DNA of 64,000 nucleotides from Bradyrhizobium sp. SZCCHNS1050 (lineage in GTDB: Bacteria > Pseudomonadota > Alphaproteobacteria > Rhizobiales > Xanthobacteraceae). The DNA is taken from contig NZ_JAUETR010000001.1 of the NCBI RefSeq assembly GCF_032484785.1, forward strand, positions 434,001 to 498,000, given 5' to 3'. Below the pieces are notes generated by a model. It searched no databases. It was not told where the DNA came from and saw only the letters and a program-made list of their open reading frames with translations. The stretch's first letter is position 1; every line of letters starts with the position of its first letter. A program made the position numbers and the translations under genes. Positions 16,724 to 23,932 of this stretch are shown in pieces.

Positions 16724-17227
16724 TTCCCGGAAGTTACCCGCATCAGGCGCCTCGTGGCGTCCAGGGTTGAGTGATGCGCGAAAGCGGTAGGGCAGACGCG
16801 CGGTCACCTCCTCGAACCAGTCCCAACCCATGCGGCGGTTCTTCTGGCTGCGCCGTTTCAGGCACATGAACCAGATTCGCCGGATGTCTTGCCGGAAGGC
16901 GTTGAGCGACCGCCAGTTGTGCGGCGTGCCGAAGTAGGTGTAGTGGCCGCGCAGAACGCTGGTGAGCCAGCGGTGCTGATGAGCCAAGGACTGATGCATG
17001 CGTCGCCGCGCCTCCTGCCGGATCCGTCGTCAGCTTGCGCGTGAGGCGCGTGCTCTGCGTCTTGTGCCTTACCATGAAGCTGCCGTCTCGTGTCCACCCG
17101 CAGTAACGGGTGAACCCGAGGAAGGCAAAGGTTTCAGGTCGTGGGTTGCCATGAGCTTTTCGAGCCGAGGACGCGAAGCGTCCGAACTTGATCAACCGCG
17201 TTTTCTCCTCGTGGAGTTGCAGGCCGA
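16691..17227 (-). pseudogene. Truncated, frameshifted group II intron with maturase (reverse transcriptase) remnant
   Basis: Reading the minus strand from 17227, one frame gives GLQLHEEKTRLIKFGRFA and PETFAFLGFTRYCGW, the end of the reverse transcriptase and start of the X domain of group II maturases. Near 16990-17030 the match moves to another frame with SVLRGHYTYFGTPHNWRSL and CLKRRSQKNRRMGWDWF, also maturase. So there is at least one frameshift, and everything upstream of GLQLHEEK, including the RT core, is missing. The break at 17227/17228 coincides with a sequence that looks like an IS3-family end. Confidence 0.8.
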
Positions 17228-17277
17228 TGACCTTGCCCCCAAGTTTTATCCAGATCTGAGTTCGTTCGGGCGGTTTG
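17228..17277. mobile_element. Possible 50-bp end fragment of another IS3-family element
   Basis: The stretch begins TGACCTTGCCCCCAAG exactly where maturase coding stops. TGACCT(T)GCCCCC is the form of terminal repeat seen in IS407-like IS3 elements, and the right end of the neighbouring element, read outward-in, is TGACCTGCCCCCATC. It is cut off by the left end of the element starting at 17278. Confidence 0.45.
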
Positions 17278-17331
17278 TGAAGTGCTCCCCAAAACTAGGC
17301 CAGCCGGAGCTGGAATTTTCCGGGGTTAGGC

Positions 17332-18129
17332 TCATGCCGGCGGGGGCGCCGATGAGCCATTCAACAGCGAAATCGGCGGCTTGTTGCCGATCGCGCTGTG
17401 TGGCCGGACCTCGTTATAGTCTCTACGCCAATCCTCCATTTTCTGCCGGGCGTCGTCAAGGCTCAGGAACCAGTGCGTGTTCAGGCACTCGTTTCGAAGC
17501 TTGCCATTGAAGGATTCGATGAAGCTGTTGTCTGTCGGTTTGCCTCGTCTGGAGAAGTCGAGAATGACATTCTTCTGGTAAGCCCAGATGTCGAGATCGC
17601 GGGAGATGAACTCCGACCCCTGATCGACGCGAATCGTCTTGTAGCCGACGGCCTTGCAGACGCGTTCCAAAGTCAGCACGACGTCCTCGCCTCGATAGCT
17701 GAAGCGCGGATCGACGGCTGGAGAAAAGCGACTGAAGGTATCGACGATCGTAAGAACCCGGATCTTGCGACCGGTGGCAAGCTGATCGTGAACGAAATCC
17801 ATCGCCCAGGTCTCGTTGATCTGACACGCGTCGGTACGATCCTCGCGCAGCTTGGCCTTGACGCGACGCCTCGGCGTTTTATTGCGCAATTGCAGGCCTA
17901 ATTCCCTATAGAGACGATAGACGCGCTTGACGTTGACGGCCCAACCGGCACGTTGCAGCAGGACATGGACGCGGCGATATCCGTACCTCACCCGTGTCTG
18001 GCAGACGTCCTTGATCCGATTTTTGAGGGCGGCCTGGTCGCCACGCTTGGACTTGTAGACGTACAGTGCGCGATCGATCCGAAGCGTCGAACAGGCCCGC
18101 CTGATCGAGACCTTCCAGTCGCCCCGCAC
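17332..18129 (-). CDS. IS3-family transposase OrfB (DDE integrase domain)
   Basis: 265 residues are counted from the first in-frame start, but the frame stays open upstream to the A6G site, and the product is expected as an OrfAB fusion. The HTH_21-like region YGYRRVHVLLQRAGWAVN precedes the rve domain. The DDE residues are seen in ETWAMDFVHD, RVDQGSEF and FIESFNGKLRNECL, and the C-terminus has YNEVRPHSAIG. All catalytic residues are present and no internal stop is seen, so the enzyme is probably active. Confidence 0.9.
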   Translation of the reverse strand: MRGDWKVSIRRACSTLRIDRALYVYKSKRGDQAALKNRIKDVCQTRVRYGYRRVHVLLQRAGWAVNVKRVYRLYRELGLQLRNKTPRRRVKAKLREDRTDACQINETWAMDFVHDQLATGRKIRVLTIVDTFSRFSPAVDPRFSYRGEDVVLTLERVCKAVGYKTIRVDQGSEFISRDLDIWAYQKNVILDFSRRGKPTDNSFIESFNGKLRNECLNTHWFLSLDDARQKMEDWRRDYNEVRPHSAIGNKPPISLLNGSSAPPPA

Positions 18130-18161
18130 CTTGTCGACAAGCTCACGCTTGCGGCCAGGCT

Positions 18162-18428
18162 TCAGAGCTTTTTTGAGAGCACATCCTGCAGCATGGCCTT
18201 ATCGAGCGACAAGTCCGCAACGATCCGCTTGAGCTTGGCGTTCTCCTCTTCGAGCTGGCGCAGCCGCTTCATCTCCGATGGCATCAGGCCCGCATACTTC
18301 TTCTTCCAATTGAAATACGTCGCCTGGCTGATCCCGGCCTTGCGGCAAACCTCCGCAACCGCCATGCCGTCCTCAGCCTGCTTCAGAACAAACGCGATCT
18401 GCGCCTCCGAAAACTTCGATGCCTGCAT
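18162..18428 (-). CDS. IS3-family transposase OrfA (helix-turn-helix)
   Basis: 88 residues. An HTH_8/Tnp_1-type motif is formed by FSEAQIAFVLKQAEDGMAV, EVCRKAGISQATYFNWKKK (about residues 5-45), followed by a leucine-rich coiled coil, LRQLEEENAKLKRIVADL. The start ATG at 18428 has a GAGGAGAG Shine-Dalgarno sequence. The gene ends LSKKL-stop right at the slippery site, as expected for an IS3 OrfA. Confidence 0.9.
   Translation of the reverse strand: MQASKFSEAQIAFVLKQAEDGMAVAEVCRKAGISQATYFNWKKKYAGLMPSEMKRLRQLEEENAKLKRIVADLSLDKAMLQDVLSKKL
18168..18174 (-). promoter_or_regulatory. Programmed -1 frameshift site (A6G)
   Basis: On the minus strand the heptamer AAAAAAG lies five codons or fewer before the orfA stop (TCA AAA AAG CTC TGA). 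Slipping back one base continues into KKALKPGRKRELVDKV, a typical OrfB start. This is the standard IS3 arrangement. Confidence 0.8.
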
Positions 18429-18508
18429 GGAACTCTCCTCTGTCCCGGGTCGGGATCATAAGTGGAAAATTCCAGTTCAGACTGGCCTAATTTGATGGGG
18501 GCAGGTCA

Positions 18509-18671
18509 TGATGTGCCCATCTGGGCGGTCGTAGCGGCGGGAGCTGGCGCGGAGCTCTCGGCATAGCGCAGCGCCAGATCCCGACGCGGATTGCAGGTGG
18601 CGGCGAACTCGGATGGCGTCTTCCATCCGAGCTGGGAGTGCGGCCGAGAGTCGTTATAGTCGGCCTGCCAG
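18509..18671 (-). pseudogene. C-terminal fragment of a second IS3-family OrfB
   Basis: The minus strand encodes [19 protein letters not shown] followed by SEFAATCNPRRDLALRYAE, the end of a well-known IS3 OrfB. The rest of the gene is not upstream; at about 18671 the similarity stops and the adjoining part of the same protein appears on the other strand. This is the right-hand piece of a broken, partly inverted element. Confidence 0.75.
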
Positions 18672-18911
18672 CAGCTGGACCGGCTGGTGGCCGAGCGCGG
18701 CAAGCCCAAGATGGTGGTGAGCGACTACGGCAGCGAGTTCACGAGCAATGCCATTCTGACATGGACCGATCAGAGCCGTGTCGCCTGGCACTACATCGTA
18801 CCGGGGAAACCCATGCAGAACGCCTTCATCGAGAGCTTCAACGGCCGCCTGCGGGATGAACTGCTGAACGAGACGCTGTTCACCTCGCTCGCCCAGGCCC
18901 GCGTTGCGCTC
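18672..18911 (+). pseudogene. Central fragment of the same IS3-family OrfB, inverted
   Basis: The plus strand encodes [20 protein letters not shown], then [11 protein letters not shown] and [20 protein letters not shown], ending at SLAQARVAL. It contains the second Asp and the Glu of the DDE triad. In an intact protein the next residues would be those encoded by the minus-strand fragment at 18509-18671, so the two pieces now face each other. The break near 18670 lies at a CAGCTG palindrome. Confidence 0.75.
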
Positions 18912-19841
18912 CGATGCCGCGCTTAAGAAGAAGATCAATCCAGCGCGTGTTCCCATCGAGAAGAAGGAGAGCGTTCGGTGGCTGGACAATGTTCGGCTAT
19001 CCACGGAGCTGCTGGAGAGCCGGGGCGATGCGTCCATGTCGGTGATCGCGAAAGCGACACCTATGAGCTCTTCTGTGCGGCTCAAGAAGCTAGAACGCAT
19101 TTCGTGATCCGGACTTGTGTTTACCGCTTGGCCCGAGACGGAGATCACACAATCGCCGATGAAATGAACGAGGTCGCCGTCAAAGGCCGGCATCGTGTTA
19201 ACGTCAGGGATAAAAATGGCAATGCCGATGAAGCCATCCTTGAAATAAGGTATCGCAAGATACGCGTCCTGCCGCCTATTGGAAAGCAGAAGCGCTATCC
19301 CGCTCTGACTTTGACTGTGATCCATGCCGAAGAGCGCGTGACTCCGAAGAACAGAAAGAAGTCGAATGGAAGCTGATCACAGATCTGCCTGTCGGCTCCC
19401 GCGCGGATGCTATCGAGAAGCTCGAATGGTATGCCTTGAGATGGAAGATCGAGGTCTTTCACAAGATCCTCAAATCGAGCTGCAAAGCTGAGGAATCGAA
19501 GCTCCGGACCGCCCAGCGTCTTACTAACCTGATCGCGGTCTTGTATCATCAGTTGGCGAGTCTTCTGGATGACGATGCTTAATCGCTCGGCCCCAAAGGC
19601 TCCGCCGGCTCTTGCATTGACCGCAGCTGGAGTCGCGCTTCTCGATCGCCTTGTAAACGACAAACCGAGACCTCGACGAAAAACACTTTCGCATTACCTG
19701 ACGAAGGTCGCGAGATTGGGCGGCTACCTCGCACGCGCCAAGGATCCTCCACCAGGTAACACCGTCATGCTGCGCGGGCTATCGCGCCTGACCGACATCG
19801 CGCTGGGGGCCAGCATCGGTGCTGAAATTGTGGGTAATTGA
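18912..19841 (+). pseudogene. Decayed IS4-family transposase
   Basis: Pieces of one IS4 (Tn5-like) transposase follow each other in different frames: ESVRWLDNVRLSTELL (about 18967-19015), then HVGDRESDTYELFCAAQ and VAVKGRHRVNVRDKNGNAD, then WKLITDLPVGSRADAIEKLE with the Y-R-E-K signature in WYALRWKIEVFHKILK, and finally RPRRKTLSHYLTKVARLGGY to the stop at 19841. At least three frameshifts and a lost N-terminus make it inactive. It directly abuts the inverted IS3 fragment. Confidence 0.85.
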
Positions 19842-19901
19842 AAGCCGGTGACCACCACGCCAGCTACACCATTCTATGGGGCAGGATCCAGTCACACTGG
19901 G

Positions 19902-19909
19902 ACGCGAAG
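19902..19909. repeat. Left copy of the 8-bp target-site duplication of the IS256-family element
   Basis: The octamer ACGCGAAG at 19902-19909 recurs at 21331-21338, immediately outside the two inverted ends. The next base is G on both sides, so the duplication could be read as 9 bp. Length 8-9 bp is normal for IS256. Confidence 0.85.
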
Positions 19910-21330
19910 GGTCGTGTCCCCGGAGGTGGTGTAGCTCGGTGGAGCAAAGCCGCCCGGACGCGCGCTCCCAAATAGCGCCGTAGTGGGCGGGCGGCTTTGC
20001 GGTGGTCACCGGCAGTTCTCCGGTAGGATCGGGTTGCGACACGCCAACGCAACCGAGGAACCACCGATGACCGAAGACATGATGAACCTGCGCACGCTGG
20101 TAGAGAAGACCCCAGACGCCGATCTGCTGCGCGAGATGATCGGCTTTGCGGCCCAGCGCCTGATGGAGCTGGAGGTCGAGAGCCAGACCGGGGCTGCCTA
20201 TGGCGAGAAGAGCCCCGAACGTCTGGCCCAGCGCAATGGCTACCGCGACCGGATCTGGGAGACCCGCGCCGGTGCGGTGGAGCTGCGCATCCCAAAGCTG
20301 CGCAAGGGCTCCTATTTCCCCGGCTTCCTGGAGCCGCGGCGCATGGCCGAGAAGGCGCTCACCGCCGTGGTTCAGGAGGCTTACGTTCAGGGCGTCTCGA
20401 CCCGTTCGGTCGACGATCTGGTGCAGGCGATGGGCATGACCGGCATCTCCAAGAGCCAGGTCAGTCGGTTGTGCGGCGAGATCGACGACAAAGTGAAGGC
20501 CTTCCTCGGCCGTCCAATCGAGGGTGACTGGCCCTATCTTTGGATCGACGCCACCTATGTGAAGGTGCGCCAGCAGGGGCGCATCGTCTCCGTCGCGGTG
20601 ATCGTTGCAGTCGGCGTCAACAGCGACGGCCGGCGCGAGGTTCTCGGCATGGACATCGGGCCGTCCGAGGCCGAGACGTTCTGGACCGCCTTCCTGCGCA
20701 AGCTGGCCCGCCGCGGCTTGCGCGGCGTCAAGCTGGTGGTGTCCGACGCCCACGAGGGCATCAAGGCCACCGTGACCAAGGTGCTCAACGCCAGCTGGCA
20801 ACGCTGCCGCGTCCACTTCATGCGGAACGTGCTGGCTCATGCCGGCAAGAGCGGACGGCGCGTGGTCTCCGCCTTCATCGCCACGGCCTTTGCCCAGGAC
20901 GATGCCGAGGCCGCTCGCACCCAATGGCGCAAGGTCGCCGATCAGCTCCGTCCCAAGCTGCCCAAGCTTGCCGGCTTCCTCGACGAGGCCGAGACCGACG
21001 TGCTTGCCTACATGACGTTCCCGCCGCAGCATCGGACCAAGTTGCACTCCACCAATCCGATCGAACGCCTCAACGGCGAGATCAAACGGCGCACCGAGGT
21101 GGTCGGCATCTTCCCCAATGAGGACGCTATCGTCCGCCTCATCGGAGCTGTCCTGCTCGAACAGAACGATGAATGGGCGGTCCAACGCGCCCGCTACATG
21201 ACGCTGGAAACCATCGCGCCATTGAGCGATGATCCGAACGTCAGCCTCACGGCTATCGCCAGCTGACAGGCCCGGCTCCAGCCGGCGAACGCGGTGGGCC
21301 GCCAGCTACACCACGCTTGGGGACACGATC
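19910..21330 (+). mobile_element. IS256-family insertion sequence, intact
   Basis: 1421 bp. The left end reads GGTCGTGTCCCCGGAG then GTGGTGTAGCT; the right end, reverse complemented, reads GATCGTGTCCCCAAGC then GTGGTGTAGCT, an imperfect inverted repeat of about 27 bp. One transposase gene fills the element. Perfect 8-bp direct repeats flank it, so it inserted recently enough for the duplication to survive. The flanking DNA itself looks IS-derived. Confidence 0.9.
20067..21266 (+). CDS. IS256-family (mutator-type) transposase
   Basis: 399 residues from ATG 20067, preceded by a CGAGGAA Shine-Dalgarno sequence. The family opening [16 protein letters not shown] and [19 protein letters not shown] is followed by [20 protein letters not shown]. 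The catalytic residues are in [22 protein letters not shown] and the C-terminal [18 protein letters not shown]. Length and motifs are complete with no stop, so it should be functional. Confidence 0.95.
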   Translation: MTEDMMNLRTLVEKTPDADLLREMIGFAAQRLMELEVESQTGAAYGEKSPERLAQRNGYRDRIWETRAGAVELRIPKLRKGSYFPGFLEPRRMAEKALTAVVQEAYVQGVSTRSVDDLVQAMGMTGISKSQVSRLCGEIDDKVKAFLGRPIEGDWPYLWIDATYVKVRQQGRIVSVAVIVAVGVNSDGRREVLGMDIGPSEAETFWTAFLRKLARRGLRGVKLVVSDAHEGIKATVTKVLNASWQRCRVHFMRNVLAHAGKSGRRVVSAFIATAFAQDDAEAARTQWRKVADQLRPKLPKLAGFLDEAETDVLAYMTFPPQHRTKLHSTNPIERLNGEIKRRTEVVGIFPNEDAIVRLIGAVLLEQNDEWAVQRARYMTLETIAPLSDDPNVSLTAIAS

Positions 21331-21338
21331 ACGCGAAG

Positions 21339-21772
21339 GCTTCGATGGCTTGCCGCCGATGATTCAAAGGATGCTGAAGCGGATCCGCATAAAGGCCCCC
21401 TGTTTTGTTTCGCAGTAAGAGCGGCGGCCTGATCAAAGGTACTGTGGCACGACGGCCAGGAATTTGCCTCTCCGCCACCAGCCTGCAGCGCGACCGCCGC
21501 ATCTGACCGTCCCCTGCGCATAAAGTGGGGCGATCACACCACGCGCAATATTGTGCGCGGTCGGTGGTGCTCACCCCAGTGGATATATTCCATCTTTGTG
21601 ACGACCACGGCTGACTGGCTCCCGATGGCATTTAAATACCACTCACGCTGATGCTTGCCGGCCAAAGAGCGCTCACTGATGCGCAGCATCGTCGACAATT
21701 CCGCGATAATCGCTCGCGGAAAGGGCCGGGTTGCCTTATAGGGCGCCTTCGACCGTCGATGTTGTAATCTGA
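21339..21772. other. IS-derived non-coding stretch with a possible IS66 TnpB scrap
   Basis: No intact gene. On the plus strand around 21440-21520 two frames together give WHDGQEF and CLSATSLQRDRRI...PSPA, which recall the WHDGQGLCLFxKRLERGRFxWP region of IS66 TnpB. The match is short and frameshifted. The rest shows nothing recognisable; the right end must contain the promoter of the glycosyltransferase at 21773. Confidence 0.35.
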
Positions 21773-22930
21773 ATGCCCTCGCCATCCCCTGCCGCGCCGC
21801 GCCGGCTCCTTTACATCGCGAACGAGGATTACGCCTTCCTGATGCATCGCCTGCCGATGGCGCGCGCGGCGCGCGAGGCCGGCTACGAGGTGCATGTCGC
21901 GACCAACGTCAATGCCGGCGCCGCCGCGATCGCCGCCGAGCGGTTCGTGCTGCATCCGATCCCGTTCCAACGCGGCGGGCTGTCACCGTCATCAGCCCTG
22001 CCCACGATCCGCGCGATCCGCGCCGTCGAGACTGCGATCAGCCCCGACGTGGTGCATCATTCCGGATTGCAGTCGAGCGTGCTCGGCTCGCTCGCCGCGC
22101 TTGGACGCACCACTCCGGTGGTCAACGCCATGACCGGCCTCGGCTATGTGTTCACATCGGCGAGCTGGCGCTCGCGTCTGCTCAAGCAGGGCCTGCTGTG
22201 GCTGCTGCCGCAGCTCATGAACCGGACACCGAGCTGCGTGCTGGTCCAGAATCCCGACGATCGAGAGGCGCTTCAAGCCATGGGCGTCCGGGGCGACAAG
22301 ATCACGCTGATCCCGGGCTCGGGCGTCGACACCGACCGCTTCCAGCCGCTGCCAGAACCGGACGGGCCGATCACCTTCGGCTTCGCAGGACGGCTGCTGA
22401 CCGACAAGGGCGTCCGCGCCCTGGTCGCTGCGCACCGCATGCTGCGCCAGCAGGGCCGCGACGACCAGTTGCTGATCGCCGGCTCGCCTGATCCGGCCAA
22501 TCCTGCCTCGGTCTCGGCCGAGGAGGTCGAGGCCTGGCGGAAGGAACCCGGCATCACCCTGCTCGGCCAGATCAAGGACATCACCGAGCTCTGGCGCCGC
22601 TGCCACGTGGCCGTGCTGCCGTCGCATCGCGAAGGACTTCCGGTCAGCCTGCTGGAGGCCGCCGCCTGCGCCCGGCCGCTGATCTCCACCAATGCACCCG
22701 GCTGCCGCGAGATTGCGATCCACGACCAGACCGGACTCGCCGTGCCGGTCGAGGATGCGGCGGCGCTCGCGCAGGCGATGGCGCAGCTGGCGGCGTCGCC
22801 CGAGATGCGCGCACGTTATGGCGCGGCGGCCCGTCAACTGGTCGAGGACAAGCTCTCGGCCAGGATCATTGGCCGTTCGGTGGTGGCGCTCTATGATCGC
22901 CTCATCTCGGCCGCAGAGGTCCGCGGATGA
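21773..22930 (+). CDS. Family 4 glycosyltransferase (GT-B fold)
   Basis: 385 residues. The N-terminal domain begins LLYIANEDYAFLMHRLPMAR and carries VVHHSGLQSSVLGSLAAL. The GT4 donor-binding domain has ITFGFAGRLLTDKGVRAL (about residue 200), AVLPSHREGLPVSLLEAAAC with the E-x7-E motif (about 285-305), and GLAVPVEDAAAL. The order SHREGLPVSLLEA is typical of transferases that add the second sugar to an undecaprenyl-diphosphate sugar. It overlaps the downstream WecA-like gene by 4 bp, and the pair probably starts a lipid-linked glycan. Confidence 0.9.
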   Translation: MPSPSPAAPRRLLYIANEDYAFLMHRLPMARAAREAGYEVHVATNVNAGAAAIAAERFVLHPIPFQRGGLSPSSALPTIRAIRAVETAISPDVVHHSGLQSSVLGSLAALGRTTPVVNAMTGLGYVFTSASWRSRLLKQGLLWLLPQLMNRTPSCVLVQNPDDREALQAMGVRGDKITLIPGSGVDTDRFQPLPEPDGPITFGFAGRLLTDKGVRALVAAHRMLRQQGRDDQLLIAGSPDPANPASVSAEEVEAWRKEPGITLLGQIKDITELWRRCHVAVLPSHREGLPVSLLEAAACARPLISTNAPGCREIAIHDQTGLAVPVEDAAALAQAMAQLAASPEMRARYGAAARQLVEDKLSARIIGRSVVALYDRLISAAEVRG

Positions 22931-23928
22931 TCGCCGATCCCACCGCGGTCCTTGCCGCCATCGCCGTGCTCGCGGCCGCGATGTGCGCCATCCTGATCGT
23001 GCTGTTGCGTCCAGTGCTCCAACGCTACGCGCTGGCGCGGCCGAATGCGCGCTCGTCGCACAAGATCCCGACGCCGCAGGGGGCCGGCATTGCCGTGATC
23101 GGCGCCACGATCGTTGTCGGCGGCGCGTTCGCCTCCGTTGCCGGTTTCGCGCCGCTGCTGATGCTGTTCATCGCCGTGCCGATGCTGGCGCTGGTCGGCC
23201 TGATCGACGACATCAGGCCGATCCCGGTGCTGCCGCGCCTGGTCCTGCAGGGATTGGCCGTCGGCCTCGTCGTATTCACCGCGCCTGACGATCTCAGGCT
23301 GTTTCCGATCCCGCTGGCGGTCGAGCGCACGCTGCTGCTGATCGCCGGCCTGTGGTTCGTCAACCTCGTCAACTTCATGGACGGGCTCGATTTGATGACC
23401 GTGGCCGAGGCGGTGCCGATCACGGCGACGCTCGTCCTGTTTGGCCTCTCCGGTGAACTGCCCTGGCCGGCGACCGCCATCGCTGCGGCGCTGGGTGGCG
23501 CCATGCTCGGCTTTGCGCCCTTCAACCGTCCCGTCGCAAAGGTCTTTCTCGGTGATGTCGGCAGCCTGCCGATCGGGCTGCTGCTCGGCTGGGGCCTGCT
23601 CCATCTTGCCTGGCAGGGCTACGTCGCAGCGGCGCTGCTGCTGCCGCTGTATTATCTGATCGATGCCACTTTCACCCTGTTGCGGCGGATGGCACGGCGC
23701 GAGCCATTCTGGGCGGCGCACCGCACGCATTTCTATCAACAGGCCACCGATAACGGCTTCACCGTCTCGCGCGTCGTCAGCGAGGTGTTCATCCTCAATG
23801 TCGTGCTTGCGACGCTCGCAGCCATCTCGGTCGCGCAGCGTTCCATGACGGCCGACGCTATCCTGCTCGTCTTCGGTCTCGGCGCCGTCACCTGGGTGCT
23901 GAGCCGCTTCTCGCGGCGGCGCCATTGA
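22927..23928 (+). CDS. Undecaprenyl-phosphate sugar-1-phosphate transferase (WecA/WbpL/MraY family)
   Basis: 333 residues with about ten membrane spans. Family motifs are ALVGLIDDIRPIPVLPR (paired Asp loop), NLVNFMDGLDLMTVAEA, KVFLGDVGSLPIG and the basic HRTHFYQQATDNG loop near the C-terminus. The enzyme transfers a sugar 1-phosphate from UDP-sugar to undecaprenyl phosphate at the inner membrane and so initiates O-antigen synthesis. The neighbouring CapD/WbpM-type gene suggests a UDP-6-deoxy-HexNAc such as QuiNAc or FucNAc as donor, as for WbpL; this is inference. Confidence 0.88.
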   Translation: MIADPTAVLAAIAVLAAAMCAILIVLLRPVLQRYALARPNARSSHKIPTPQGAGIAVIGATIVVGGAFASVAGFAPLLMLFIAVPMLALVGLIDDIRPIPVLPRLVLQGLAVGLVVFTAPDDLRLFPIPLAVERTLLLIAGLWFVNLVNFMDGLDLMTVAEAVPITATLVLFGLSGELPWPATAIAAALGGAMLGFAPFNRPVAKVFLGDVGSLPIGLLLGWGLLHLAWQGYVAAALLLPLYYLIDATFTLLRRMARREPFWAAHRTHFYQQATDNGFTVSRVVSEVFILNVVLATLAAISVAQRSMTADAILLVFGLGAVTWVLSRFSRRRH

Positions 23929-23932
23929 AGAC

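Larger units (their letters stand above)
17278..18508 (-). mobile_element. IS3-family (IS407-group-like) insertion sequence, apparently intact
   Basis: 1231 bp bounded by imperfect inverted repeats. The left end reads TGAAGTGCTCCCCAAAAC then TAGGCCAG; the right end, reverse complemented, reads TGACCTGCCCCCATCAAA then TTAGGCCAG, and both continue into a shared CTGGAATTTTCC. It carries orfA and orfB on the minus strand with an A6G frameshift site. The flanking 4 bases differ (TTTG left, TGAT right), so no target duplication is visible; flanks were probably rearranged after insertion. Confidence 0.85.

Noticed and set aside
16914..17043. Possible small plus-strand gene over the maturase remnant
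   Set aside because: Antisense to recognisable maturase sequence, and no start signal.
17274..18512. Target-site duplication of the IS3 element
   Set aside because: Left TTTG and right TGAT do not match, so none can be claimed.
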